Positions 18,004 through 27,817 of a stretch of 58,079 nt of DNA are shown here, piece by piece (positions within the stretch are counted from its first letter, which is position 1; every line of letters begins with the position of its first letter). The DNA is from Mesorhizobium sp. LSJC280B00 (lineage in GTDB: Bacteria; Pseudomonadota; Alphaproteobacteria; Rhizobiales; Rhizobiaceae): assembly GCF_000502835.1 (NCBI RefSeq), contig NZ_AYVL01000013.1, forward strand, positions 71,018 to 129,096, read 5' to 3'. The translations under genes were made by a program, and so were the position numbers. Below the pieces are notes generated by a model. That model had not been told where the DNA came from. It saw only the letters and a program-made list of their open reading frames with translations, and did not search any database.

Positions 18004-19515
18004 ATGGCGGTATTGGTGCTGGAGCGTTTTCTCGCCGACGAGGCTGCGACGGCAAGGTTCGGCGAGGATCTCGCCATGTCGCTGCGCATTGGCGACGTGC
18101 TCGCCCTCAAGGGCGATCTCGGCGCCGGCAAATCGACCTTGGCACGGGCGCTGATCAAGGCACTGGCCGACGATGCCGGACTCGACGTGCCGAGCCCGAC
18201 CTTCACGCTGGTCCAGAGCTACGACACGCGTGTGCCGGTTCATCATTTCGATCTCTACCGCTTGGGCACGGCATCCGAGCTGGACGAGCTGGGCTTCGAC
18301 GAGGCGCTGACGCAAGGCGCCGCGCTGGTCGAATGGCCGGAGCGGGCAGAGGCATATCTGCCGAAAACCTCGGTGCTGGTCGAACTTCTCCAGCAGGGCG
18401 ACGGCCGACTGGCGAGACTATCGGGAGAGGGCGCCGCCTTCGAGCGCGCGGCGCGATCGCTGGCAATGCGCGATTTTCTCGGGCAGGCCGGTTGGGGCGA
18501 AGCGCAGCGACGACATTTCATCGGTGATGCCTCGGCTCGCTCCTACGAGATCGTCACGCTCGCCAGATTTCCGCCGCGGGTGCTGATGAACTCGCCAAGG
18601 CTGGTGCTCGGACCGCCAGTCCGCGACGGCAAACCCTATGCCGAGATCGCTCACACCGCGCAATCCGTTTCGGCGTTCGTCGCCATCGACCGGGCCTTGC
18701 GGGCCGGCGGCGTCAGCGTCCCGGAAATCTATGCCCAGGATCTCGACCAGGGTTTTCTCCTGCTGGAGCATCTCGGTTCCCAAGGGTTTCTCGACAAGCG
18801 CGGCCAGCCGGTGGCCGAGCGCTACGCTGCGGCGGCCGAACTGCTTGCCATGATGCACGGCAAAACATGGCCGGCCCGCATGCAGGCCGGCCCCGGCGTC
18901 TTCCATGAGGTGCCGCCTTTCGACCGCGACGCCATGATGATCGAGGCCGAATTGTTGGTCGACTGGTATGTCCCGGCGATATCAGGCGCTCCGCCTAGAG
19001 AGGCGCTGCGCGCCGGTTACCGCAGCGAATGGAGTGCGGTGCTCGATCGGCTGGAGGGGCGCGAATACACGCTGATGCTGCGCGATTTCCATTCACCCAA
19101 CCTGATCTGGCGCGCTGACCGTTCCGGTCACGATCGCCTCGGCGTCGTCGATGTCCAGGACGCGCTGATCGGGCCGTCCGCCTACGACGTCGCCTCGCTC
19201 GCCATGGACGCGCGCGTCACTATCTCACCCGAAATCGAAAAGCACACGCTCGCCGCCTACATCGCCGCGCGACGCGCTGCCGGTGCCTTCGATGAGAACG
19301 AATTCCGCGAAACCTATGCAATCATGGCCGCACAGCGCAATTCCAAGATCCTCGGCATCTTCGTGCGGCTCGAAAAACGCGACGGCAAGCCTTATTATCT
19401 GAAGCATCTGCCGCGCATCCGCGACTATCTTCGCCGGGCACTGGCGCATCCGGCGCTGGCCGGGCTGCAGGATTTCTACATCGCCCACGGCTTGCTGGAG
19501 GAACGCTCGATTTGA
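18004..19515 (+). CDS. TsaE-AmgK fusion: tRNA t6A ATPase plus amino-sugar kinase
   Basis: A 503-residue fusion. Residues 1 to about 150 are TsaE, the ATPase of the tRNA threonylcarbamoyladenosine complex, with P-loop GDLGAGKST (37-45) and the PSPTFTLVQSY and HHFDLYRL segments. Residues from about 160 form an aminoglycoside-phosphotransferase-like kinase with catalytic loop LRDFHSPNLIW (D361, N366) and metal ligand D383 in VVDVQD. The following gene is MurU-like, so the kinase half is assigned as AmgK, the N-acetylmuramate/GlcNAc 1-kinase of cell-wall recycling. The ATG at 18004 follows divL by 8 bases. Confidence 0.88.
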   Translation: MAVLVLERFLADEAATARFGEDLAMSLRIGDVLALKGDLGAGKSTLARALIKALADDAGLDVPSPTFTLVQSYDTRVPVHHFDLYRLGTASELDELGFDEALTQGAALVEWPERAEAYLPKTSVLVELLQQGDGRLARLSGEGAAFERAARSLAMRDFLGQAGWGEAQRRHFIGDASARSYEIVTLARFPPRVLMNSPRLVLGPPVRDGKPYAEIAHTAQSVSAFVAIDRALRAGGVSVPEIYAQDLDQGFLLLEHLGSQGFLDKRGQPVAERYAAAAELLAMMHGKTWPARMQAGPGVFHEVPPFDRDAMMIEAELLVDWYVPAISGAPPREALRAGYRSEWSAVLDRLEGREYTLMLRDFHSPNLIWRADRSGHDRLGVVDVQDALIGPSAYDVASLAMDARVTISPEIEKHTLAAYIAARRAAGAFDENEFRETYAIMAAQRNSKILGIFVRLEKRDGKPYYLKHLPRIRDYLRRALAHPALAGLQDFYIAHGLLEERSI

Positions 19516-20315
19516 CGGCTAAGGATTTGGGCCCGAAGGCGTCGGATGAGCAGCCGATGCCGACGACCGCCATGGTGCTCGCCGCCGGGCTCGGCAAGCG
19601 CATGCGGCCGATCACCGACACCATGCCGAAGCCGCTGGTCAAGGTCGCCGGCAAGACATTGCTCGACTGGGGGCTGGACTGCCTAGCCGAAGCCGGCGTC
19701 GCCAAGGCCGTCGTCAACGTCCATTACCTCCCGCAACAGATCGTGGACCATGTAGCCCGCCGCAGTGCGCCGAGAATCGTCATCTCGGATGAGAGTAGGG
19801 GCTTGCTTGACTCCGCCGGTGGTATCGTCAAGGCATTGCCCAGTTTAGGGGTGCCCTTCTACGTGCTCAACGCCGACACCTTCTGGATCGACAGCGGCGT
19901 CTCCAATCTCAGGCGTCTTGCGCTTGCATGGGAGGGCGCGACAATGGACATTCTGCTGATGCTTGCGGATCTCCAGTCGGCAACCGGACATAGCGGCGGC
20001 ACCGATTTCCTGGTGGCGCCGGACGGCGCCTTGCGGCGTGCGAACAACGATCCCGCCGGTCTGATCTATGCCGGCGCCGCAATCGCCCATCCGCGCCTTT
20101 TCAAGGACGCTCCGACCGGGCCGCACTCGCTCAATGCCTATTTCGATGCGGCCATCGCTACTGGGCGCCTGTTCGGCATGAAAATGCAGGGTCACTGGAT
20201 TACTGTCGGCACGCCCGACGCCATTCCGCTTGCGGAAGCGGCCGTCGCCGCCGCGCTTGCCGGCACGCCCAATGCTGTTGCTGAGGCACCCGGCGCTTTT
20301 ACCGAGGCGAAATGA
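19512..20315 (+). CDS. murU: N-acetylmuramate-1-phosphate uridylyltransferase-like nucleotidyltransferase
   Basis: A 267-residue sugar nucleotidyltransferase with the signature MVLAAGLGKRMRPIT at about 21-35, MPKPLVKVAGKTLLD, and NADTFW as the metal-binding site. Beside AmgK it most likely makes UDP-MurNAc from MurNAc-1-phosphate and UTP, bypassing de novo synthesis and its fosfomycin-sensitive step. The TTG start at 19512 has an excellent GGAGGAA at 19497-19503 and overlaps the upstream stop; an ATG at 19557 would give a family-like N-terminus but has a poor ribosome site. The stop overlaps addB (ATGA). Confidence 0.85.
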   Translation: MTAKDLGPKASDEQPMPTTAMVLAAGLGKRMRPITDTMPKPLVKVAGKTLLDWGLDCLAEAGVAKAVVNVHYLPQQIVDHVARRSAPRIVISDESRGLLDSAGGIVKALPSLGVPFYVLNADTFWIDSGVSNLRRLALAWEGATMDILLMLADLQSATGHSGGTDFLVAPDGALRRANNDPAGLIYAGAAIAHPRLFKDAPTGPHSLNAYFDAAIATGRLFGMKMQGHWITVGTPDAIPLAEAAVAAALAGTPNAVAEAPGAFTEAK

Positions 20316-23300
20316 GCGGCTCCCGCCGCGTTTTCTCGATCCCGCCCGGAGCGCCGTTCCTGCCGACGCTGGCCGAGGCGCTGCTTGCGGGGCGCTTGGT
20401 TCCCGGCTTCGCCTATGACGGCGATCCGCTGGCGCTGGCCGATCTCACCATCTATGTGCCGACGCGCCGTGCGGCGCGGGCGCTTCGCGGCGTCTTCGTC
20501 GATGCTCTCTCGCGCTCGGGAAGCCGCTCGGCGATCCTGCCGGTCATCCGCCCGCTTGGTGAGTTCGATGAAGATGAAGCCGCCTTCGAGGCAGGAGCTT
20601 CGGTCGCCATCGACCTTGCGCCGCCGATCGCCGCGGTCGAGCGTCTTCTGCTGCTTGCGCCGCTGGTGCGGGCGTGGAAACGCCGCCTGCCGGCACATGT
20701 CGCGGCATTGTTCGACGAGGAGATCGTCATACCGGCCTCCGCCGCCGACGCCATCTGGCTGGCGCGCGACCTTGCACGCCTGATGGATGAGATCGACACC
20801 GAAGGCACGGATTGGGCAAGGCTCGCCGACCTTGTAACCGGCAATCTTGCAGGCTGGTGGCAGGTGACACTCGACTTCCTGACCATCGTGACGGAGAACT
20901 GGCCGAACCTGCTCGAGGAACGCCATCGTTCCAATCAGGCCGCGCATCGTAATGCCCTGATAAGGCTGGAGGCGGCGCGGCTGAAGCGTAATCCGCCAGC
21001 CGGACCGGTGATCGCCGCCGGTTCCACCGGCTCCATTCCCGCCACGGCCGAGCTGCTTGCCGTGATCGCCGGTCTGCCCAATGGCGCCGTTGTGCTGCCC
21101 GGGCTCGACCGGGCGTTGGACGAGCCGTCCTTTGCCGCGATCACCACACCGGGCGCGCGCCCAGCCGTGCTTGGCCACCCGCAATACGGCCTGGCAAAGT
21201 TGATCGGCAAGATCGGCGTGCCGCGCGCCGATGTCGAGGAGATTGCTGTTGCGCCGCGACCGCTTGCGCTGCGCGCCGCACTTGTCGGCGAAGCGCTGCG
21301 CCCGGCGGAGACCACCGAGCTCTGGGCCGAGACGCGCGCCCGCTTTAGGGCCGGCGATATTGCCGAGGCCTTCGCCGATGTGACGCTTCTCGAAGCCGCC
21401 AGCGAACGCGACGAAGCCGTGGCGATCGCCGTCGCGCTCAAACAGGCCGTCGAACGGCCCGGCCAGCGCGCCGCACTCGTCACCGGCGACCGCGCTCTGG
21501 CGCGGCGGGTCTCAGTCGAGCTGCTGCGCTTCGGCGTTGCCGCCGACGATTCCGGCGGCACGCCGCTGATCAACACACCAGCCGCCAGCCTGCTCAGGCT
21601 GGCGCTGCAGGCAGCCTTCCGCCCGGGCGACCCCGTCGCCCTGCTGTCGCTGCTCAAGCATCCCCTGCTTGGCCTCGGCCTGGAGCGGGCAAGCGTGCGC
21701 TATGCGGCCGAAATCGTCGAACTCGTGGGGCTGCGCGGCGGCACAGGGCGTCCGGACGTGGCGTCGCTGCCGCAGCTCTTCGACACCCGGCTCCTCGAAT
21801 TCGACGGCGGCGGCAATCGCCGTCCACCCTTCTGGTGGCCGCGGCTTTCGGTCAGGCGCATCGAACAGGCGCGCGACCTGCTGATCCGGCTAACGGCCGC
21901 GCTGGCGCCGCTGGTTGCTTTTCGCGGCGACGAGAATGCCGATCTTGCCACCCTTGTGCGCGCCAGCGTCGTTGCGCTCGAAAGTCTCGGCCGCGCCGCT
22001 GATGGCAGCCTGAGCGAACTCTATGCGGGCGATGCCGGCGAAAAGCTCGCCGAGCTCTTGCGCGGGCTGGTCGCGGCCTCGGTGTCGTTCTCCTTCGCCG
22101 CTGACGAATGGCCTGACGTGATGGAGGCGCTGATCGCGCCCGAGACGGTCAAGCCGGCGCAGGGCAGCGACAGGAACATCGCCATCTGGGGTGTGCTGGA
22201 AGCGCGGCTTCAGGATGTCGACACGCTGGTCGTCGGCGGGCTCAACGAAGGCGTGTGGCCGCGCAAGCCGGAGAGCGACCGCTTCATGTCGCGGCTGATG
22301 AAGACCGGCATCGATCTTGAACCGCCCGAGCGGCGCATCGGCCTTGCCGCCCATGATTTCCAGATGGCCATGGGCGCCAAAAAAGTGGTGCTGGCTCGCT
22401 CCGGCCGCTCCGGCGACGCACCGTCGGTACCTTCGCGCTGGCTGCAGCGCATCCTTACATTCGTCGGCGAGGACCACGCTGCTGCACTTCGCCGGCGCGG
22501 CGACGAACTGCTTGCCTGGGCGCGTGCGCTCGATGCCGGCGAAAAGCAGGACTTTGCGACGAGGCCGCAGCCGAAACCGCCGCTCGCCGCGCGGCCGCAC
22601 CACTTCTCGGTCACCGAGATCGAAACGCTACGCCGCGATCCCTATGCGGTCTATGCCAGAAGGATACTCGGCCTGATGCCGCTCGATCCGGTCATTCGCG
22701 ATCCGGGCGCCGCCGAGCGTGGCACGCTGTTTCACGCCATTCTGCACCTCTTCTCGGCGAGGGTGGCCGACCCGCGCGCGCCGGAGGCGCTGGACGGGCT
22801 CATCGCCGCAGGCCGCTCCTGCTTTGCCGAGGCGGCCCTGCCGGCCGATGTCGAGGCGGTGTGGTGGCCGCGTTTTGAAAAGCTTGCCGCCGGCATCATC
22901 GAATGGGAGCGCGGCCGGGCCGCCGCCGTGGCACGGCGGCACGCCGAGGAACGCGCCGAAAAGACCGGTGTCGGCCGATCCGGCGTGACCCTGTCCGGCT
23001 ACGCTGATCGAATCGATCTGCTGGCTGGCGGCATGGCCGACATCCTCGACTACAAGACCGGCTCCTCGCCATCCAAAGCGCAGGCGCACACGCTGCTCGC
23101 GCCGCAACTGGCGCTGGAGGGCGCGCTGCTGCGTCGCGGCGCCTTCAAGGAGCTTGGCGCCTGTGAGCCGTCGCAACTGGCTTTCTTGCGGCTGAGGCCG
23201 AATGGCGAGGTGTTCGAAGAATCGATCCTCGAATACAACCGCAAGCCGCGAACCGCCGCCGATCTCGCCGAAGAGGCCTGGGCGAGGTTGGAAAAGCTGC

Positions 23301-23449
23301 TGATCCACTATGCCGACCCGACGACCGGGTATTTGTCGCGGGCGTTGCCGTTCCGCGAGGGTGAGACCGACGGCGATTACGACCATCTCGCCCGCGTGCT
23401 CGAATGGTCGGCCGGCGGCGATGCCGACGACGAGGGAGGGGAGGCATGA
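20312..23449 (+). CDS. addB: Double-strand break repair protein AddB
   Basis: A 1045-residue subunit of the AddAB helicase-nuclease, which processes double-strand DNA ends for RecA. The C-terminal RecB-like nuclease domain is visible: GTLFHAILHLF, then GYADRIDLL and ILDYKTGSS (D913, K915). No clear Walker A is seen in the N-terminal part, consistent with alphaproteobacterial AddB acting as a structural, nuclease-bearing subunit rather than a helicase. It overlaps murU and addA by four bases each (ATGA), so the three are translationally coupled. Confidence 0.95.
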   Translation: MSGSRRVFSIPPGAPFLPTLAEALLAGRLVPGFAYDGDPLALADLTIYVPTRRAARALRGVFVDALSRSGSRSAILPVIRPLGEFDEDEAAFEAGASVAIDLAPPIAAVERLLLLAPLVRAWKRRLPAHVAALFDEEIVIPASAADAIWLARDLARLMDEIDTEGTDWARLADLVTGNLAGWWQVTLDFLTIVTENWPNLLEERHRSNQAAHRNALIRLEAARLKRNPPAGPVIAAGSTGSIPATAELLAVIAGLPNGAVVLPGLDRALDEPSFAAITTPGARPAVLGHPQYGLAKLIGKIGVPRADVEEIAVAPRPLALRAALVGEALRPAETTELWAETRARFRAGDIAEAFADVTLLEAASERDEAVAIAVALKQAVERPGQRAALVTGDRALARRVSVELLRFGVAADDSGGTPLINTPAASLLRLALQAAFRPGDPVALLSLLKHPLLGLGLERASVRYAAEIVELVGLRGGTGRPDVASLPQLFDTRLLEFDGGGNRRPPFWWPRLSVRRIEQARDLLIRLTAALAPLVAFRGDENADLATLVRASVVALESLGRAADGSLSELYAGDAGEKLAELLRGLVAASVSFSFAADEWPDVMEALIAPETVKPAQGSDRNIAIWGVLEARLQDVDTLVVGGLNEGVWPRKPESDRFMSRLMKTGIDLEPPERRIGLAAHDFQMAMGAKKVVLARSGRSGDAPSVPSRWLQRILTFVGEDHAAALRRRGDELLAWARALDAGEKQDFATRPQPKPPLAARPHHFSVTEIETLRRDPYAVYARRILGLMPLDPVIRDPGAAERGTLFHAILHLFSARVADPRAPEALDGLIAAGRSCFAEAALPADVEAVWWPRFEKLAAGIIEWERGRAAAVARRHAEERAEKTGVGRSGVTLSGYADRIDLLAGGMADILDYKTGSSPSKAQAHTLLAPQLALEGALLRRGAFKELGACEPSQLAFLRLRPNGEVFEESILEYNRKPRTAADLAEEAWARLEKLLIHYADPTTGYLSRALPFREGETDGDYDHLARVLEWSAGGDADDEGGEA

Positions 23450-26400
23450 AAAAGGCCTATCCCATTCCAAGCGACACTGTCGCCAGTCAGGCAAGCGCCT
23501 CCGATCCGCGCAATTCCGCATGGGTGTCGGCCAATGCCGGATCCGGCAAGACCCATGTACTCGCCCAGCGCGTTATCCGGCTGTTGCTGCGCGGCACCGA
23601 TCCGTCCAAGATCCTGTGCCTGACCTATACGCGTGCCGCCGCCGCCAACATGTCGAACCGGGTGTTTTCGACCCTGTCGCAATGGACGGCCCTGGGCGAT
23701 GCCGAGCTCTCGACACGGATAGAGGCGCTGGACGGCCGCCAGCCCGACCGCGAAACCATGCGCCGGGCGCGGCGGTTGTTTGCCGAGGCTCTGGAAACAC
23801 CGGGCGGGCTGAAGATCCAGACCATCCACGCCTTCTGCGAATCGGTGCTGCATCAGTTCCCGCTGGAAGCCAATATCCCTGCGCATTTCGAAATGCTCGA
23901 TCCGCAAATGGAGGCATCGCTGTTTGCCGCCGCCCGCCGCGACATGATTTCGGGCGGCGTTGCAGGCGATGCGGCATTGTCCGACGCCTTCGCCACCGTG
24001 CTGGAGCGCGGCGGCGAGCATGGGCTCGACGCACTGCTGGCCGAGATCGTGCGCAAGCGCGATGGTTTGCGTGCGTTCATCACCGCGGCCGGCGGCGATG
24101 GTTTTCAGGCGCTGTTCGACGAGTTCCATTTCCGCGCCGGCCAGACGGCCGAAGGTATAGCCGCCTCGGTCTGGCCGCTGCCCGGCTTCCTGCCGGATTA
24201 TCTCGTCACCTTTTCACGGGCGGCCGAGGCCGCCGATGCGCGCATCGTGCTGAACAATCTGCTGCCATACGCCCGCCTTGCCTTTGCCGAGGAGGATCCG
24301 GTACGTCGCCTGAATTTGCTCTCCAAGGCTTTCCTGAGGGCCGACGGCGAGCCTTACGATCCGGCAAAGACATTTAAAAGGGCATTGCTTGACCGGCTGC
24401 CCGATCTTGCCGAACGTTATCTGGCGGCGGTCGACGCCATTCTCGAAATCTCCGACCGGCTGGCCTTGTTCAGGATGCTGGAAGGCACGCGTGCGGCGCT
24501 GACCATCGCCGACTGGCTGATCGCCCGTTACGAGCAATTGAAGCGCGCCCGCGGCTTCCTCGACTTTAACGACCTGATCACCCGCACGGTCAACCTTTTG
24601 GCACGGCCCGATGCCGGCCCTTGGGTGCAGTACAAGCTCGACCAGGGCATCGACCACATCCTGCTCGACGAGGCGCAGGACACCAGTCCCGACCAGTGGG
24701 AGGTGGTCAAGCGGCTGGCAGAGGAGTTCTTTGCCGGGCTCGGCGCACGCGACGCGGTCCACCGCACCATCTTTGCTGTCGGCGACGAAAAGCAGTCGAT
24801 CTATTCCTTCCAGGGAGCCGCCCCGGATTCCTTTGCCGACAGCCGGCTTTTGTTTGCCGGCAAAGTTAGATCCGCCGCCGCCGCCTTCGCCGATCTCAAG
24901 CTGACCTGGTCGTTCCGCTCGACCGAAGATGTTCTTGCCGCCGTCGACCGGGTCTTTGCCGACCCGAACGTGCGGCGCGGCATCAGCCACGATCCTGATC
25001 CGCTCGACCACAAGGCGATCCGCACCGATGCGCCGGGTCATGTCGAGGTCTGGCCGTCGATCGGCGCCGACGTCGTCGACGAACCAGACGATTGGACGCA
25101 AGCGGTCGACCATGCCCACGCGCCGGCAGTCCGCGTCGCTGAAAACGTCGCCGCAACGATTGCCGGCTGGATCGGCAACGGTGAGGTCATCGAAGGCCGC
25201 GGCAAGAAACTCCGCCCCGGCGACGTGCTGGTGCTGGTGCGCAAGCGCGATCGCTTCGTCCATGCGCTGACGCGGGCGCTGAAGCGCCGCGACATTCCGG
25301 TGGCCGGCGCCGACCGGCTCAGCCTGCCCGGCCACGTCGCGGTGAAAGACCTGATCGCACTTGGCCATTTTCTCATCCAGCCCGAGGACGATCTGTCGCT
25401 GGCCGCCGTGCTGCGCAGCCCGATCTTCGATGTTTCGGAAGAGCAGCTTTTCGCGCTTGCTGCCGAGAGGCCGTCGGGCGTCTCGCTGATCGCCTCGCTG
25501 CGCCGGCATGCCGGCGAAAGCGAGGCGTTGGCCGCCGTCGTCAGCCGGCTCGACAAATGGTCGAACGAGGCCGCATTCAAGCCGGTGTTCGAATTCTATG
25601 CCGCAGCTCTCGCCCGCGACGGCCTGCGCAAGAAGATGATCGCGCGGCTCGGTCCGGAGGCCGGCGATATCCTCGACGAATTCCTGAATTTCTGCCTGGC
25701 CGAGGAGCGAACCGGCCTGCCAGGGCTGGAATCCTTCCTGTCGACGCTGGAAAACGCCGGCCCCGAGATCAAGCGCGAAATGGACCAGACCCGCGACGAG
25801 GTTCGCGTCATGACCGTGCATGCCGCCAAAGGCCTGGAAGCGCCGGTGGTATTCCTTGTCGATGGCGGCTCCGCGCCGTTCAGCGACCAGCATCTGCCGA
25901 GATTGATGCCGTTCGAAGGCTCGGGCGACTGCTGGGAGGGCAAGGGCTATCTCTGGCGTTCGGCCAGCGATGTCGCCAATGGGTTTTCACGCGCCGCATC
26001 GGCCCGCGCCCGCGAGCTCGCCGACGACGAATACCGCCGGCTGCTCTATGTCGGCATGACCCGCGCCGAGGATCGGCTGATCGTCTGCGGCTACCATGGC
26101 AAGCGGGCGCCGAATACCGGCACCTGGCATTCGATCGTCAGCCGCGCACTGGTCGGTGCCGCGGAGAGCGAAGAACGCCGGCATCCCGCCACTGGCGAGA
26201 CCGTGCATCGTTTCCAGGTGACGAAACTGCCGCCCATGCCACTGGCGGCAGTGAATGAGGCACGACAGGCGGAACGCTTTGCACCACTGCCTGAAACCCT
26301 GTTCCGGCCTCTGCCGCCCTTCGAGGAATTGCCGCGGCCGCTCTCGCCGTCCGGCGCCTCGGTGCTGATCGACGAGGCGCGGCAAGCGGTGGCCGACACG

Positions 26401-26958
26401 CGTTCGCCGGTACTGGATGCCGACGCCGAGCCCGGCTTTGCCGTCATGCGCGGTCTGGCGCTGCACAAATTGCTGCAGATGCTGCCCGGCATCGCCGAGG
26501 GAAAACGCCGGGATGCCGCCGAACGCTATCTGGCAAGAGCCGGCGCGGAATGGCTCGACGACGAGCACGACAAGGCCTTGGCTGGCGTTTTCAGAATTCT
26601 TGCCGACAGCCGCTTCGCGCCGCTGTTTGCGCCAAACTCGCGCGCCGAAGTCGCCATCATGGGCAGCCTGGAGGTAAGGGGCAAACTGCGCTCGATTTCC
26701 GGCAAGATCGACCGGCTGGCAGTAACGCCGGACAAGGTTTCGATCGTCGACTACAAGACCAATCGGCCAGCGCCAGCTACGCTCGCCGAAGTGCCGCAAG
26801 CCTATGTTCTGCAGCTCGCACTTTATCGCGCGCTGCTTCAGCCGCTCTATCCGGGACGCGAGGTCTCGGCGGCGCTGCTGTTCACCGAGGCGCCGCGGCT
26901 GATCGAGCTGCCGGCGGCGGCCTTGGACGATGCGCTTGCTAGACTCACGGGAGCGTGA
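23446..26958 (+). CDS. addA: Double-strand break repair helicase AddA
   Basis: A 1170-residue UvrD/RecB-type helicase with C-terminal nuclease, partner of AddB. Walker A is ANAGSGKTH at 30-38, motif Ia CLTYTRAAAANM, motif II ILLDEAQDTSPDQW, motif III GDEKQSIYSFQGA, motif V VMTVHAAKGLEAPVV and motif VI LLYVGMTRAEDRL. The nuclease core is VSIVDYKTNRP near the end. The ATG at 23446 has GGGAGGGGAGG just upstream and overlaps the addB stop. All helicase motifs are intact. Confidence 0.96.
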   Translation: MKKAYPIPSDTVASQASASDPRNSAWVSANAGSGKTHVLAQRVIRLLLRGTDPSKILCLTYTRAAAANMSNRVFSTLSQWTALGDAELSTRIEALDGRQPDRETMRRARRLFAEALETPGGLKIQTIHAFCESVLHQFPLEANIPAHFEMLDPQMEASLFAAARRDMISGGVAGDAALSDAFATVLERGGEHGLDALLAEIVRKRDGLRAFITAAGGDGFQALFDEFHFRAGQTAEGIAASVWPLPGFLPDYLVTFSRAAEAADARIVLNNLLPYARLAFAEEDPVRRLNLLSKAFLRADGEPYDPAKTFKRALLDRLPDLAERYLAAVDAILEISDRLALFRMLEGTRAALTIADWLIARYEQLKRARGFLDFNDLITRTVNLLARPDAGPWVQYKLDQGIDHILLDEAQDTSPDQWEVVKRLAEEFFAGLGARDAVHRTIFAVGDEKQSIYSFQGAAPDSFADSRLLFAGKVRSAAAAFADLKLTWSFRSTEDVLAAVDRVFADPNVRRGISHDPDPLDHKAIRTDAPGHVEVWPSIGADVVDEPDDWTQAVDHAHAPAVRVAENVAATIAGWIGNGEVIEGRGKKLRPGDVLVLVRKRDRFVHALTRALKRRDIPVAGADRLSLPGHVAVKDLIALGHFLIQPEDDLSLAAVLRSPIFDVSEEQLFALAAERPSGVSLIASLRRHAGESEALAAVVSRLDKWSNEAAFKPVFEFYAAALARDGLRKKMIARLGPEAGDILDEFLNFCLAEERTGLPGLESFLSTLENAGPEIKREMDQTRDEVRVMTVHAAKGLEAPVVFLVDGGSAPFSDQHLPRLMPFEGSGDCWEGKGYLWRSASDVANGFSRAASARARELADDEYRRLLYVGMTRAEDRLIVCGYHGKRAPNTGTWHSIVSRALVGAAESEERRHPATGETVHRFQVTKLPPMPLAAVNEARQAERFAPLPETLFRPLPPFEELPRPLSPSGASVLIDEARQAVADTRSPVLDADAEPGFAVMRGLALHKLLQMLPGIAEGKRRDAAERYLARAGAEWLDDEHDKALAGVFRILADSRFAPLFAPNSRAEVAIMGSLEVRGKLRSISGKIDRLAVTPDKVSIVDYKTNRPAPATLAEVPQAYVLQLALYRALLQPLYPGREVSAALLFTEAPRLIELPAAALDDALARLTGA

Positions 26959-27031
26959 CACAACACTTGCTTGAAGACGGACGCGACCACCACCACATTT
27001 GGTGCGACGAACAAATCGAAAGGATCTCAGC

Positions 27032-27355
27032 ATGGCCACCGTCAAGGTCGACAAGAGCAATTTCCAGGCCGACGTGCTCAACGCCAAGGAGCCGGTCGTG
27101 GTCGATTTCTGGGCGGAATGGTGCGGCCCGTGCAAGATGATCGCCCCGGCGCTCGAGGACATCGCCATCGAACTCGGCAGTAAGATAAAGATCGCCAAGC
27201 TCAACATCGACGAGAATCCTGAGCTGGCCGCGCAGTTCGGCGTACGCTCGATCCCGACGCTGATGATCTTCAAGGGCGGCGAAGTCGCCGACATGAAGGT
27301 CGGTGCTGCGCCGAAAACGGCATTGTCGCACTGGATCAACGGCAGCCTCGCCTGA
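27032..27355 (+). CDS. trxA: Thioredoxin 1
   Basis: A 107-residue thioredoxin with the WCGPC active site (C31 and C34), the buried Asp in VVDFWAEW, and the cis-proline loop RSIPTLMIF. It reduces disulfides in cytosolic proteins such as ribonucleotide reductase. The ATG at 27032 has AAAGGATC upstream. It lies 73 bases after addA and ends in a strong terminator. Placement near addA and the folC-accD-trp cluster is conserved in rhizobia. Confidence 0.97.
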   Translation: MATVKVDKSNFQADVLNAKEPVVVDFWAEWCGPCKMIAPALEDIAIELGSKIKIAKLNIDENPELAAQFGVRSIPTLMIFKGGEVADMKVGAAPKTALSHWINGSLA

Positions 27356-27376
27356 TCCGATCAAAATTTTGCAGAA

Positions 27377-27405
27377 AAGCCCGGCCTCGCGCCGGGCCTT
27401 CTTTT
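27377..27405 (+). terminator. Rho-independent terminator of trxA
   Basis: GCCCGGC (27379-27385) and GCCGGGC (27391-27397) form a perfect 7-bp stem with a short loop, followed by CTTCTTTT. It lies 22 bases past the trxA stop. Confidence 0.88.
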
Positions 27406-27487
27406 GCTGGCGTCATTGGTGGGCCGCTCTGGCACTCGCGGCTTGCCGCCCGGTATTCTTCTCTTCTGAATTCAAAGGAGAAGCGAT

Positions 27488-27769
27488 ATGACCGGATCCG
27501 CCAAGGCCACCGTCTTCATCGAAAATGAGCGCGTCATCGTCACCGAATACCGCTTCGCCCCGGGAGACAACACCGGCTGGCACCGCCATGGCCACGACTA
27601 TGTGATCGTGCCGTTGACCGACGGCAAGGTGAAGCTCCTGACCAAGGATGGAGAATCCTTTGCCGAAATGAAGAAGGGCTCGCCGTATTTCCGCAACGAG
27701 GGCGTCGAACATGACGTCATCAGCGCAAACGATGGCGAATTCGCCTTCATCGAGGTCGAGCTGAAGTAG
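27488..27769 (+). CDS. Small single-domain cupin protein
   Basis: A 93-residue protein with one cupin barrel. Motif 1 is GWHRHGHDYVIVPL at about 33-46, with three histidines that could bind a metal, and motif 2 is FRNEGVEHDVIS near 69-80. AAGGAGAAG lies just upstream of the ATG. Cupins this small are often sensors, isomerases or binding proteins; no specific reaction can be named. It is convergent with the VOC gene. Confidence 0.75.
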   Translation: MTGSAKATVFIENERVIVTEYRFAPGDNTGWHRHGHDYVIVPLTDGKVKLLTKDGESFAEMKKGSPYFRNEGVEHDVISANDGEFAFIEVELK

Positions 27770-27817
27770 TCCACCAACGCATCGGCTGCGCCGCCACAAT
27801 TGTCCGGCGAGACGCGA

